In this document: positions 16,235 through 24,649 of the stretch, piece by piece | How the letters are laid out: each line of letters opens with the position of its first letter | Numbering within the stretch: position 1 is the stretch's first letter | Source: JBIOJB01 sp044450465 | Lineage (GTDB): Bacteria; Chloroflexota; Dormibacteria; Dormibacterales; Dormibacteraceae | Assembly: GCA_044450465.1 (NCBI GenBank) | Contig: JBIOJB010000020.1 | Coordinates: 1-36,716 of the forward strand | DNA length: 36,716 nucleotides | Direction of reading: 5' to 3' | Program-made: the position numbers and the translations under genes | The notes under the pieces: generated by a model | Database searches by the model: none | The model's input: the letters and a program-made list of their open reading frames with translations, nothing else | Told to the model about the DNA's origin: nothing

Positions 16235-17371
16235 TCAGCGTGCTGCCGGCTTGTACCCAGGTGGCGGCGGGAACAGGGTGATGATCTCCTTCGGCAGGGG
16301 AATGCCCTGAGCGAAGATGCGATCGAGGATCCTCGGACGCAGGCCCGTCGGCTTGAACTCGGCGATCACCTTGCCCTCGGTGGTGGCGCCTTTCTGCTCG
16401 AGAACGAAGATGTCCTGCATCGTGATTATGTCCTGCTCCATCCCGACCAGCTCCGAGATCTGCATGACCTTGCGAGATCCGTCGCGGAGGCGCCCTAGGT
16501 GGACGACGAGGTTGATGGCGCTCGCGACCTGCTGGCGGATGGCACGCACGGGCAGGTCGACCCCTGCCATCAGGACCAGGGTCTCGAGGCGGGCCAACAC
16601 GTCGCGGGGGCTGTTGGCGTGAAGCGTCGTCATCGAGCCGTCATGACCGGTGTTCATGGCCTGCAGCATGTCCAGGGCCTCGCCGCCACGGCACTCGCCG
16701 ACGACGATGCGCTCAGGACGCATGCGGAGCGAGTTGATCACCAGACGCTGGATGGTGACCTCACCCTCGCCGTTGATGTCCTTGGGTCGCGTCTCGAGGC
16801 GGCACACATGTTCCTGGTGCAGCTGGAGCTCGGCGGCGTCCTCGATGGTGACGATGCGGTCCTCCACCGGGATGAAACCTGAAAGCACGTTGAGGAAGGT
16901 CGTCTTGCCGGTGCCGGTTGCACCGGAGACGATGACGTTCGCCTTGGCCAGCACGGCTGCCTTCAAGAATCCGAAACCGGCCTCGTTGCAGCTGCCGAAT
17001 CGAATCAGGTCCTCCACCTGGTACGGGTCGCGCGAGAACTTGCGCACCGTTAGGAGCGGACCATTCAGCGCAAGTGGCCGGATCACCGCGTTGACACGGG
17101 ATCCGTCCGCCAATCTCGCGTCGCAGAGGGGCTGGCGCTCGTCGATGCGGCGGCCAACGGTGCGAACGATGAACTGGATGACGTTGAGCAGCTGGTCTTC
17201 GTCGACGAACTTGATGTTCGTCAGAAGGACCTTGCCCCCCATTTCGACGTAGACATGGTCGTTTCCGTTGACCATGATTTCAGTCACGCGGTCGTCGCGG
17301 ACCAGGGGTTCGATCGGCCCTAGCTGCTGGTAATACTCATCGATGTTGATGCCGGGGATCCGGACTGCCAT
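16235..17371 (-). CDS. Stand-alone CpaF/TadA-type secretion ATPase
   Basis: 378 aa type II/IV secretion NTPase. An N-terminal domain with IMVNGNDHVYVE and RRIDERQPLCDARLADGSRVNAVI, Walker A GATGTGKTT (150-158), Asp-box region EDAAELQL, and Walker B/arm GECRGGEALDMLQAMNTGHDGSMTTLHANS (225-254). It resembles the second CpaF at 21868-23346 but lacks that protein's long Pro-rich N-terminal extension. ATG 17371 has GGAGG 7 bases upstream. It lies between comF and hpf, about 2.6 kb from the Tad locus. It may power an alternative mode of the same pilus or another machine; the sequence does not decide. Confidence 0.9.
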   Translation of the reverse strand: MAVRIPGINIDEYYQQLGPIEPLVRDDRVTEIMVNGNDHVYVEMGGKVLLTNIKFVDEDQLLNVIQFIVRTVGRRIDERQPLCDARLADGSRVNAVIRPLALNGPLLTVRKFSRDPYQVEDLIRFGSCNEAGFGFLKAAVLAKANVIVSGATGTGKTTFLNVLSGFIPVEDRIVTIEDAAELQLHQEHVCRLETRPKDINGEGEVTIQRLVINSLRMRPERIVVGECRGGEALDMLQAMNTGHDGSMTTLHANSPRDVLARLETLVLMAGVDLPVRAIRQQVASAINLVVHLGRLRDGSRKVMQISELVGMEQDIITMQDIFVLEQKGATTEGKVIAEFKPTGLRPRILDRIFAQGIPLPKEIITLFPPPPGYKPAAR

Positions 17372-17411
17372 TCACTAGCCTCCGCCAGCTGATTGTTGAA
17401 CCGACGCCAAA

Positions 17412-18092
17412 CTATACGGTAACCCTCGCCACTGAGACCCCCATTACCGATCCTGATCCACCTGCGCGCAAGGCGCTTGCGCAGGCGTCGAGGGTGGCGC
17501 CGGTGGTCGCCACGTCGTCCACGATCAGGATCGAGCGCCCGGCCAGGTGCTCCCCGCGCCAGGAAAAGGCGTCTTTGACGTTGCTCAGGCGCCAGAGCCT
17601 GTCATGGCCCACCTGTGGCGGTGTGGCCCGGGTACGGACCAGCCGGCCGGGCGGTGCGGCCAGCGCAAGCCGCCGGCGCAGCTCGCGGGCCAGCAGCTCA
17701 GCCTGGTTGAAGCCGCGCTGGCGCAGGCGGGACGAGTGCAGCGGAACGGCCAGGGCCCAGCCCGCAGCCAGACCCTCCACCGTCAGACGCTCGGCCACCA
17801 GGAGCGCCAGCGGGTCGGCGAGGTGTCTCCAGCCCTGGTACTTGAAACGATGGATCGCCGCCTCGATGGGACCTTCATAGACCGCGGCCGACCTCAGGCG
17901 CGAGATCGCTTTGAGCCTTGTCCGGCAGGCACAGCTCTGTTTGACGGATTCCAGCTCCGTACCGCACCGGCGACACAGCGGCTCCTCCAGCCGCCTGATG
18001 CGCGAGCGGCACCGGTCGCAGAACCACGACCCGACGCCTCGGCAGCCGCCACAGCGCGGCGGCAGTGCGAGATCGAGCACACGCGAGAGCAC
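17412..18092 (-). CDS. comF: ComF-family phosphoribosyltransferase-like protein
   Basis: 226 aa. An N-terminal zinc-finger region with paired cysteines (Cys14/17, 25/28, 40/43, 54/56), then a type I phosphoribosyltransferase domain with VPLHSSRLRQRGFNQAELLA (about 117-135) and the PRPP loop ILIVDDVATTGAT (188-200). ComF proteins are linked to DNA uptake in competent bacteria. GTG start at 18092. It is followed after 40 bases by the stand-alone cpaF ATPase, a suggestive pairing because secretion-type ATPases also drive uptake pili. Confidence 0.92.
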   Translation of the reverse strand: MLSRVLDLALPPRCGGCRGVGSWFCDRCRSRIRRLEEPLCRRCGTELESVKQSCACRTRLKAISRLRSAAVYEGPIEAAIHRFKYQGWRHLADPLALLVAERLTVEGLAAGWALAVPLHSSRLRQRGFNQAELLARELRRRLALAAPPGRLVRTRATPPQVGHDRLWRLSNVKDAFSWRGEHLAGRSILIVDDVATTGATLDACASALRAGGSGSVMGVSVARVTV

Positions 18093-18133
18093 GGGCCGAG
18101 CGTATGCATCGAGTCAACAGTCTTTACAGGCGG

Positions 18134-18493
18134 TCAGCTGATAAGGATCTGATCGCCGCGCTCGAGGCCGATTCCGCTCGTGGAGCCTGACGGGAGCTCG
18201 AGCACGCTGTGGGCGCCCCACTCGTACCAAACGACCCCCGTCCAGGCAGGCAGCCTCGGATAGACCTTCTTGACGCGCTCCTTCGTGTCCAGAAAAACGG
18301 CGTCGATCGCGAAGTTCATGAACATCATGTGGATCCCATTGCATGGAGCTATCCACATGCCTCGGCCGGGCTCGAGTCGCTTGCGGAACATCAGCCCAAG
18401 GCCGCGGCCGAAGAACGTCCGCGGCATGTCGAGGTCCTCAGCCAGCACCTTGCCGCTGCGCTCGTGAACCGCGCGACGTCCAATCATTTGCAT
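18134..18493 (-). CDS. DUF192 family protein
   Basis: 119 aa, the whole family domain: FFGRGLGLMFRKRLEPGRGMW, then the NFAIDAVFLDTKERVKKVYPRL block and the end LPSGSTSGIGLERGDQI. Function of the family is unknown; many members are exported, but no signal peptide is present here. ATG 18493, without Shine-Dalgarno. It is divergent from the alpha/beta hydrolase with only 22 bases between the start codons. It may lead the comF-cpaF-hpf-secA direction. Confidence 0.85.
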   Translation of the reverse strand: MQMIGRRAVHERSGKVLAEDLDMPRTFFGRGLGLMFRKRLEPGRGMWIAPCNGIHMMFMNFAIDAVFLDTKERVKKVYPRLPAWTGVVWYEWGAHSVLELPSGSTSGIGLERGDQILIS

Positions 18494-18497
18494 GGTC

Positions 18498-18504
18498 TAG
18501 CCTA
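18498..18504. promoter_or_regulatory. Overlapping divergent TAG-type -10 boxes
   Basis: TAGCCT (18498-18503, plus strand, 12 bases before ATG 18516) and TAGGCT (18504-18499, minus strand, 5 bases before ATG 18493) overlap in the 22-base gap between two divergent genes without Shine-Dalgarno sequences. Confidence 0.35.
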
Positions 18505-18515
18505 GCGGCGCGGCT

Positions 18516-19259
18516 ATGGATTTCGACAGCGATGGCGTGCGGCTCCACTACGAGGTGCACGGCGCACAGGACGGGCCTCCGGTGGTGCTGGTGCACGGCT
18601 TTGCCTCGAGCTACCGCCTCAACTGGGTCGGCACAAGATGGCAGGAGACGCTGACCAGCGCGGGCTTTCGCGTGGTGGGCCTGGACTGCCGCGGCCACGG
18701 ACACAGCGACAAGCCGCACGACCCGACCGCGTACTCGCTTGAGATCCTTGCCGCCGATGTGTCGCGCCTCCTCGATCAACTGAAGCTGGCCAAAGCGTCA
18801 TATGTGGGGTACTCGATGGGCGCGCGAATCGGTCTGCGCTTCCTGATAGACGCTCCGAACCGCGTCGACCGCGCGGTGTTGGGAGGCATCGGGACCGCAA
18901 ACGCCATCGAGGGCGCGGATGCCGTGGCGGACGCCCTTGTTAAGGGGGAGCCGGCGGATGATGGTGTAGCGCGAACCTTCTACCGGTTTGCCGCTGCAAG
19001 CCCTTCCAATGACCTGCTGGCCCTCGCGGCCTGCTTCCGCGGCATCCACGGCGAGGAGAGCCCGAGCCGGCTGGCCGGGATTCGAACACCGACTCTGATC
19101 GTGATTGGCGACCGGGACGAGATCGCGGGAAGCGGCGCCGACCTGACGGAGATGATCCCGACCGCGCGCCTGCTCACAATCCCCGGACGCGATCACCTGG
19201 GTGCCGTCCCGGCACGCGAGTTCAAGCGCGCGGCGGTGGAATTCCTTTCAGCCGACTGA
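18516..19259 (+). CDS. Alpha/beta-fold hydrolase
   Basis: 247 aa. Oxyanion-hole motif VLVHGFASS (25-32), DCRGHGHSDKP (57-67), nucleophile elbow GYSMGA with Ser100, acid Asp201 in GDRDE, and His227 in GRDHLG. This is a complete catalytic triad of the esterase/lipase/haloperoxidase-like group; the substrate cannot be told. Rightward, alone, divergent from DUF192. No ribosome binding site is seen ahead of its ATG. Confidence 0.9.
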   Translation: MDFDSDGVRLHYEVHGAQDGPPVVLVHGFASSYRLNWVGTRWQETLTSAGFRVVGLDCRGHGHSDKPHDPTAYSLEILAADVSRLLDQLKLAKASYVGYSMGARIGLRFLIDAPNRVDRAVLGGIGTANAIEGADAVADALVKGEPADDGVARTFYRFAAASPSNDLLALAACFRGIHGEESPSRLAGIRTPTLIVIGDRDEIAGSGADLTEMIPTARLLTIPGRDHLGAVPAREFKRAAVEFLSAD

Positions 19260-19383
19260 CGCCTGCGGTCCGGGGGCCCTCCCTCCTCCCCGGAGCTCCC
19301 TCCCCCAGCTCCATCGGGCCTGCCGCCTCGATTTTGAAACTCGCCGCGGGAGTAGAGAAGCCCGCCTGTTAAGACGCCTGCGA

Positions 19384-19905
19384 TCAGCCCGCCCGGTGGT
19401 GATATCTGACACGGTGTTTGGTCCGCTGCACCGGCGACCCGGTGGGCACGATCGAGATCGTGCCGTCGGATTCGAGGACGCCGAGCGCTACTTCGGTGAG
19501 GTCCTTCATCCCGTGCTCGCGAATCGCCATTTCGCACTCCTCCTGGGTCACCCCTTCCCGTTGCAGGACGTCGGGCAAGAATTGGCCGTCCTTGATGACA
19601 ACAGCGGGCGACGCGCTGAACATCCGGTGCAGGCGCGGCATCCGGTCGAGGCGGCTCACGATCGCGTTCGCGCCCACAAGCGCCGCGATGAGAACAAGCC
19701 CCCCGGTCAAGGACGTGTCAGGGCCCGTCATCGCGGGCTGCAGCGCATTCGCTACCAGGAGGACGAACACCAGGTCGTAGAGCGTGAACTGTCCGACCTC
19801 GCGCTTGCCGAAGAGCCGCAAGGCCACCAGGAGGGCGGCGTACGTCACGAGCGCCCTCAACGGCAGCTCCCACCAACTCACCTGGGGCACTAGCCACGAG
19901 GGCAC
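19384..19905 (-). CDS. DUF421 (YetF-like) membrane protein
   Basis: 173 aa. Three N-terminal hydrophobic helices with the family segment RLFGKREVGQFTLYDLVFVLLVANALQPAM, then a cytoplasmic domain with VVIKDGQFLPDVLQREGVTQEECEMAIREHGMKDLTEVALGVLESDGTISI. YetF-type proteins are often near sporulation or envelope genes, but their role is unclear. GTG start at 19905, 22 bases after tadC, so it probably rides on the Tad transcript. It is somewhat short compared with two-domain family members. Confidence 0.85.
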   Translation of the reverse strand: MPSWLVPQVSWWELPLRALVTYAALLVALRLFGKREVGQFTLYDLVFVLLVANALQPAMTGPDTSLTGGLVLIAALVGANAIVSRLDRMPRLHRMFSASPAVVIKDGQFLPDVLQREGVTQEECEMAIREHGMKDLTEVALGVLESDGTISIVPTGSPVQRTKHRVRYHHRAG

Positions 19906-19927
19906 GATGGGCGCCCCTCTCTGCCGG

Positions 19928-20851
19928 TTACCTGGGTCGCATCAGGATCAGCGCGGCTGGACCGAGCAGGACGATCCAGAGCGTCGGGAAGATGCAGCCG
20001 ACCATCGGCAGCATCATCTTCAGTGTCGCCTGGGCTGCCTTCTCCTGCGCCCGCTGGCGCCGCTTGCGCCTCATCTCGTCGGCCTGGATTCTGAGGATCT
20101 TGCCGATGCCGGTGCCGAACTGCTCGGACTGGATCACGGCCTGGATGAAGTTGTGCAGGTCTTCTACACCACTGCTCCGGCCCATCTCGTCCAACGCTTC
20201 GAGGCGCGGCCGCCCGAGGCTCACCTCGCGCAGTGCCTTGGAGAGTTGCTCCGACAGAGCGTTCTTGTATTTATCGGTGACCCTCGACAGCGCAGCGTCA
20301 AAACCCAGACCGGCGTCGACAGCGATGACGAGGAGGTCCATCGCGTCGGGGAGGCCCTTCTGGATCTCATTGCGGCGGGCGTCGACCTTCTGCTTGATCC
20401 ACAAGACCGGCGCGTAGTACCCGAGCACGGCGCCGATCGCAAGCGAGATAACCAGATAGACCGGGTTGCCGAGCAGCAAGCCGATCAGCAAACCGACCGC
20501 TGCCAGAACGGCCGCCGCCACTAGCCGAACGGCCGCAAAGTCCTCCGGCGTCAGGTTGAGCGGCCGGCCGGCCATCTCCAGGCGGTTCATGAGGTCCTGG
20601 CGTGCCCTCTGAGGCGTCGAGCGGGAGAGCATGCTCCCGAGGCGCTCGATGGTTGGGCGCAGGAAGCGCTCACTGAACGGGCGCTGCAGCTCGAGCTGCT
20701 CCAGGGTGAGCGGCTTCTCGGCGACCGCGCCGCCGCCGTAGATTTGCAGCCGCTGCTGCACCATCTCGGCGGTGTTGGTGGAAGGCGTCCTCGCGAGGCC
20801 GATGAAGACCATCAGCACGCCCAGGGCGACTATGAGGGCGAGAATTGCCAT
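19928..20851 (-). CDS. tadC: Tad pilus inner-membrane platform protein TadC
   Basis: 307 aa, type II secretion system F-domain protein. N-terminal TM, a cytoplasmic stretch, two TMs (about 107-150), the F domain with RRNEIQKGLPDAMDLLVIAVDAGLGFDAALSRV (about 165-200) and LGRPRLEALDEMGRSSGVEDLHNFIQAVIQSEQFGTGIGKIL, and a C-terminal TM. ATG 20851 with GAGG 9 bases upstream. Works with TadB as the membrane base on which CpaF acts to assemble Flp pili. Confidence 0.92.
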   Translation of the reverse strand: MAILALIVALGVLMVFIGLARTPSTNTAEMVQQRLQIYGGGAVAEKPLTLEQLELQRPFSERFLRPTIERLGSMLSRSTPQRARQDLMNRLEMAGRPLNLTPEDFAAVRLVAAAVLAAVGLLIGLLLGNPVYLVISLAIGAVLGYYAPVLWIKQKVDARRNEIQKGLPDAMDLLVIAVDAGLGFDAALSRVTDKYKNALSEQLSKALREVSLGRPRLEALDEMGRSSGVEDLHNFIQAVIQSEQFGTGIGKILRIQADEMRRKRRQRAQEKAAQATLKMMLPMVGCIFPTLWIVLLGPAALILMRPR

Positions 20852-20855
20852 TGGA

Positions 20856-21851
20856 CTAAACCTCTATCGCCACGATGCGGCGAATGATCAGGTTGCCGAC
20901 GAAGATCATGAACAGGCCGATCGCGATCAACACCCAGCCTACGAAGTTCTCGAACATCGGCCGGAAGTAGCTCGGGGTAACGAAGTACATGAAGGCCGAG
21001 AGCACGATCGGCAGGAAGGTGATCAAGGTGCCCGACGCACGCGCTTGCGCGGTCAGGGTCGAGATCTCGCCCTTGATCCGCACCCTTTCGCGGATCGTGT
21101 AAGCAATGTTGTCCAGGATCTCCGCCAGGTTGCCGCCGACCGTGCGATGTATCGCGTACGCCGTCGCGACGAGATCGAAGTCCGCGCTGGCGATGCGCTT
21201 TGTGATGTTTGCCAGAGCCTCGTCAGGCGAGCCACCGAGGTTCATCTCCCGCACGGCGCGGCCAAATTCGTCGGAGATGGGCGCGACGGCGTTCTTGGCC
21301 ACGCTGTCGATGGCCTGGGCAAACGAATACCCCGCCTTGAGAGCGTTGGAGAGCAGCGTCAGCGTGTCGCCTAGCTGCGTGTTGAACGCCCGCAGGCGAC
21401 GGTTGACTCGAAACTTCACGTAGATGCCCGGCAGCAAGTAGCCGACCGCCCCGAAGACGAGCATCTGGATCAGCCCGCCAAAGGGCGGGCCGAAGCGAAG
21501 CATGGCGACCAGCACGAAGATCGCCGTGCTGCCCAACTGGATCATGAAGAACTCAGACGTCCGGAGCTTCAGGTCGGCGCGCTGAAGCTGCTCACCGACG
21601 GACGGCTTGCCCTTCTTGACGTTGCCACGTCCGACGCGGTCGGCCGCGGGCTGGAAGATTCGGTTGATGGTGTCGCGCCATCCTGCGGACGGCATGAGCG
21701 TCTGCGCTCCGGCAGTCGTGACCCCGTACGTGGCGAGCCGCGCCTGGAAATCCTCGGTCCCGCCTGCAGAACGGCGCGCTTGAACAAGGCCGAGGACGAT
21801 GAGCCCGACACCCGCGAAAGCCAGAAGGGCGAACACTGCGGGGATGTACAT
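20856..21851 (-). CDS. tadB: Tad pilus inner-membrane platform protein TadB
   Basis: 331 aa, paralogous to TadC. N-terminal TM followed by a soluble region, two middle TMs, then the F domain with NTQLGDTLTLLSNALKAGYSFAQAIDSVA and TVGGNLAEILDNIAYTIRERVRIKGEISTLTAQARASG, and two TMs at the end. ATG 21851 is chosen over the GTG one codon earlier because AGGAGG is 5 bases away from the ATG but only 2 from the GTG. Four bases separate it from tadC. Confidence 0.92.
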   Translation of the reverse strand: MYIPAVFALLAFAGVGLIVLGLVQARRSAGGTEDFQARLATYGVTTAGAQTLMPSAGWRDTINRIFQPAADRVGRGNVKKGKPSVGEQLQRADLKLRTSEFFMIQLGSTAIFVLVAMLRFGPPFGGLIQMLVFGAVGYLLPGIYVKFRVNRRLRAFNTQLGDTLTLLSNALKAGYSFAQAIDSVAKNAVAPISDEFGRAVREMNLGGSPDEALANITKRIASADFDLVATAYAIHRTVGGNLAEILDNIAYTIRERVRIKGEISTLTAQARASGTLITFLPIVLSAFMYFVTPSYFRPMFENFVGWVLIAIGLFMIFVGNLIIRRIVAIEV

Positions 21852-21867
21852 CACGACCTCCTAAGGC

Positions 21868-23346
21868 TCAGTACAGCTTATCCGGCGGGACTTGAGTGGT
21901 GGGTATGAACAATGTTTCGGGGATTTCCTCCCCTTCCGCCTTCAGGTGCTCCATGCGAAGGGGCAGGATCCCGGTCGCCGTGTGGTAGCCGACGGCCTTG
22001 CCTTCGGCGCTGACACCGACCTGGCGGAACTGGAACAGCTCCTGGTACTGGACCTCGCCGTCCTTCACCCCGGTGATCTCGGCCACGCTGACGATCCGGC
22101 GCACTCCGCCTCTCAATCTCGACTGCTGAACGATCAGGTGTATGGCGGCCCCGATGGTCTCTCGAATGGCTCGTGAGGGGAGGTCCTGTCCGGCCTGCAA
22201 AACCAGGGTCTCGAGGCGGACAAGACATTCATGCGGGCTGTTCGCGTGAAGCGTCGACATCGAGCCATCGTGGCCGGTGTTCATGGCCTGAAGCATGTCG
22301 AGGGCTTCGCCGCCACGACACTCGCCCACGATGATCCGGTCGGGCCGCATGCGGAGACAGCTCTTGACCAGCTCGCGGATGGTCACCGCGCCCTTGCCTT
22401 CGACGTTGGGCGGTCGTGACTCGAGCTGGATCCAGTGCGGTTGCTGCAGCTGAAGCTCGGCGGCATCCTCGCAGGTGATGAGACGCTCGGTCTCGGGAAT
22501 GAACGTCGACAGGATGTTGAGAAGTGTCGTCTTGCCGGAACCGGTGCCCCCAGAGACCAGCACGTTCAAGCGGGCCCGAACACACGACCTCAGGAAGGTC
22601 ATGATGTCCGGGCTCGACGACCTGAACCGGTTGACGATGTCGGCCGGACCCCATTTCTCTTTGGTGAACTTGCGGATGGTCAACGCGGGGCCCTTGAGGG
22701 CGATCGGCGGGATGACCACGTTGACGCGAGAGCCGTCCTTCAGGCGGGCGTCGCAGATTGGCGTGGATTCGTCCACACGCCGCCCGACGAGGCTTACGAT
22801 GCGGTCGATCACCTGGCGCATCTGACGCTCGCTTTCAAAGGTGACGGCCGACAGCGAGGGTTCACCATTTCGTTCGACGTAGATCTGCTTCGGATGGTTG
22901 GCCATGATCTCGGTGATGGTCGAGTCGGCGAGCAGCGCTTCGAGCGGACCCAGCCCCAGAACGTCATCCAGGACGGAGTCGACAATTCGCTCCCTGTCGG
23001 TCTTGGTCATGGTCATCTGGGCGTTCCGGAAGTACTCGTCGGCCAGCTCGACGATCTTTTCCCGGACACCGGCCTTGTTGCTCGAGTCGATCTGGTCCGC
23101 GTACTTCTCGATCAGCTTGGAGTGGATCTGGACCTTGGCCGCGGTGAAAGCAGGCGAAATCTCTCCACCCGCCGCGATCGCCCGCGCAGCCGGCACCGGC
23201 GTTGGAGCCTGGGCCGGCGCGGGTTGTGCGGTCGGTATGGAGGTTGTCGCGGGGTAGGCCGGGATCGTCACAGTAGCGGGCCCGTTGGTCCCCGGGCCAG
23301 CGGGCGGATAGGTCTGGTTCTGCTTGACCCTATCGAGAAGGCCCAT
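21868..23346 (-). CDS. cpaF: Tad pilus assembly ATPase CpaF/TadA
   Basis: 492 aa. A Pro/Ala/Thr-rich N-terminal tail (about 12-57), a helical domain (65-135), then the secretion ATPase core: ICDARLKDGSRVNVVI, Walker A GGTGSGKTT (266-274), CEDAAELQLQQPHW, and GECRGGEALDMLQAMNTGHDGSMSTLHANS. Drives Flp pilus assembly. Located between cpaB and tadB with short gaps (18 and 16 bases), so an operon is likely. Confidence 0.95.
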   Translation of the reverse strand: MGLLDRVKQNQTYPPAGPGTNGPATVTIPAYPATTSIPTAQPAPAQAPTPVPAARAIAAGGEISPAFTAAKVQIHSKLIEKYADQIDSSNKAGVREKIVELADEYFRNAQMTMTKTDRERIVDSVLDDVLGLGPLEALLADSTITEIMANHPKQIYVERNGEPSLSAVTFESERQMRQVIDRIVSLVGRRVDESTPICDARLKDGSRVNVVIPPIALKGPALTIRKFTKEKWGPADIVNRFRSSSPDIMTFLRSCVRARLNVLVSGGTGSGKTTLLNILSTFIPETERLITCEDAAELQLQQPHWIQLESRPPNVEGKGAVTIRELVKSCLRMRPDRIIVGECRGGEALDMLQAMNTGHDGSMSTLHANSPHECLVRLETLVLQAGQDLPSRAIRETIGAAIHLIVQQSRLRGGVRRIVSVAEITGVKDGEVQYQELFQFRQVGVSAEGKAVGYHTATGILPLRMEHLKAEGEEIPETLFIPTTQVPPDKLY

Positions 23347-23364
23347 CTGCTCTACGGCAACCCG

Positions 23365-24234
23365 TTACAACGCGGTGAAGTGGAACCTAGCGTCAACCTG
23401 TGACTGGCTCACTCCCTTCGCGGCGAGCACGGTAGGGCACGTCGGGTCTGGGTCTGTCGGCGCCTGCAGGTAGTCGTGGAAGGACTCGACCGTGTACCTC
23501 AGCGTCATGTTGTTTAGAAACCATGTGAAGTACTCCGCGTCACACTGGGTGAGCTCGATGGTGAGGCTGGACGTGACGCCGGTCGTCGTCTGCACCCCAC
23601 CGCTGGCCGAAACCGCGCCGTTGGCGGACGACACGCTCGAGGTGGCGGGACCGAGGCCGATGATGTGGATGTTCGTGAACACCGTCTTGCTGACCACCTT
23701 GGTCTGAGCGGTCGAACCGGGGGCGACGAACAGCCCGGTGGACCCCGAAGCGATCACGGTGATGTAGTCGCCCAGGCTGATGTGGCCGGCCACGCCCTGC
23801 TGCTCACCCGTCGGGATGGTCATGGCGATGTAGCCGCTTGCCAGCGGCAGGTAGGCAGGCGCCGCCCCGGCGGGCACCGAGGTTATGTCCTTGGCCAGCA
23901 TGTCGGCCGTGATCACGGAACCCTTGGTGATCTGGATCTCGGAGATCAGGTTCACCACGTCGCTCTTGTTCGTATACGTGTTGTTGGCGGTCGTGAAGGT
24001 GCCGGACACCTTCTCAGTGTCCAGATCGGCGTCGGTGATCACGTGGCGAATCGGGATGGCCTGCCGCGCGACCACGACCGTGATCGTCTGGTTGCTGGTC
24101 CCGCCACCGCCGAGCGTGCTTCCAAGCAGGAACACGCCGCCGCCGGCGACCACGGCGAGGATAAAGCCGACAATGATGAAAAGGCGACTGCCCCCGCCGG
24201 GACGGGGTCTGCGTGCTGCTGGTGCGACGGCCAA
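23365..24234 (-). CDS. cpaB: Tad pilus assembly protein CpaB/RcpC (SAF domain)
   Basis: 289 aa. A basic N-terminus, TM (about 17-39), then an SAF-type domain (VVVARQAIPIRHVITDADLDTEKV...ITKGSVITADML, about 52-115) and an RcpC-like domain with YIAMTIPTGEQQGVAGHISLGDYITVIA. A TTG start at 24234 is supported by GGAGGTGA 7 bases upstream. In didermous bacteria CpaB works with the secretin CpaC; none is present here, so it probably acts as a periplasm/wall-side pilus factor. Confidence 0.9.
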   Translation of the reverse strand: MAVAPAARRPRPGGGSRLFIIVGFILAVVAGGGVFLLGSTLGGGGTSNQTITVVVARQAIPIRHVITDADLDTEKVSGTFTTANNTYTNKSDVVNLISEIQITKGSVITADMLAKDITSVPAGAAPAYLPLASGYIAMTIPTGEQQGVAGHISLGDYITVIASGSTGLFVAPGSTAQTKVVSKTVFTNIHIIGLGPATSSVSSANGAVSASGGVQTTTGVTSSLTIELTQCDAEYFTWFLNNMTLRYTVESFHDYLQAPTDPDPTCPTVLAAKGVSQSQVDARFHFTAL

Positions 24235-24241
24235 AACTAAG

Positions 24242-24249
24242 TCACCTCC
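24242..24249 (-). promoter_or_regulatory. Strong ribosome binding site for the TTG start of cpaB
   Basis: GGAGGTGA on the minus strand, 7 bases from TTG 24234; it fixes this non-ATG start. Confidence 0.7.
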
Positions 24250-24322
24250 GAATCAACGATCCGAACAAAGTGTCGCCATTGTACCCAGGGGAACCGCGAT
24301 CATCCCCCAGTTTCAGTAAACG

Positions 24323-24347
24323 AGAGAGCCCCTCATCGGGGCTCTCT
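24323..24347. terminator. Hairpin between flp and cpaB, possible attenuating terminator
   Basis: Perfect 10-bp stem AGAGAGCCCC/GGGGCTCTCT with a 5-base loop. It lies 29 bases downstream of the flp stop. The longer T-run (TTTT) follows on the plus strand; on the minus strand, the direction of flp, it is followed by CGTTTAC, so termination would be partial. This would allow much flp mRNA and less cpaB-tadC mRNA. Confidence 0.6.
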
Positions 24348-24376
24348 TTTGAAGGTGCTACTACGTTTGGTTCTCG

Positions 24377-24550
24377 TTAGCCGAGAGCGGCTACGACGTT
24401 CGAGAACACGTTCTTGATCTGGTTACCCATCGTAAGAAGGATCACGATGACCACGATTGAAACGAGCACTAGGATCAGAGCGTACTCAACCATGCCCTGT
24501 CCTTCCTGACGAGTCATAAGGCTGCGAAGCTTCAAGTAAAGGCTCAACAT
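24377..24550 (-). CDS. flp: Flp/Fap-type major pilin
   Basis: 57 aa precursor. A short basic leader ending EG (Gly17), then QGMVEYALILVLVSIVVIVILLTMG: the Flp rule G/xxxxEY is met with Glu at +5 and Tyr at +6. Mature pilin is about 40 residues with one hydrophobic helix. The ATG at 24550 is set by a full 10-base anti-Shine-Dalgarno match at 24568-24559; the GTG at 24562 lies inside that element. First gene of the Tad operon. The required prepilin peptidase (TadV/CpaA) is not in the window. Confidence 0.94.
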   Translation of the reverse strand: MLSLYLKLRSLMTRQEGQGMVEYALILVLVSIVVIVILLTMGNQIKNVFSNVVAALG

Positions 24551-24558
24551 TCTGCGAT

Positions 24559-24568
24559 TCACCTCCTT
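24559..24568 (-). promoter_or_regulatory. Full-length Shine-Dalgarno of flp
   Basis: AAGGAGGTGA, complementary to the whole 16S rRNA tail UCACCUCCUU, 8 bases before ATG 24550. By far the strongest site in the window, consistent with very high pilin synthesis. Confidence 0.85.
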
Positions 24569-24649
24569 TTTCCTGAATTGCAGGCTTCTGACCTGCTTGA
24601 CGGCCCTCTCCCGCCATTCTTGCGGGCGTATTGTCCGGCCTCGTTTCCG

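Noticed and set aside
22435..23403. A 322-codon rightward frame opposite cpaF
   Set aside because: Antisense shadow; CpaF motifs are complete on the minus strand.
24323..24347. A terminator for a plus-strand gene
   Set aside because: The better T-run is on the plus strand, but no plus-strand gene ends here; I keep it as a partial terminator for flp.
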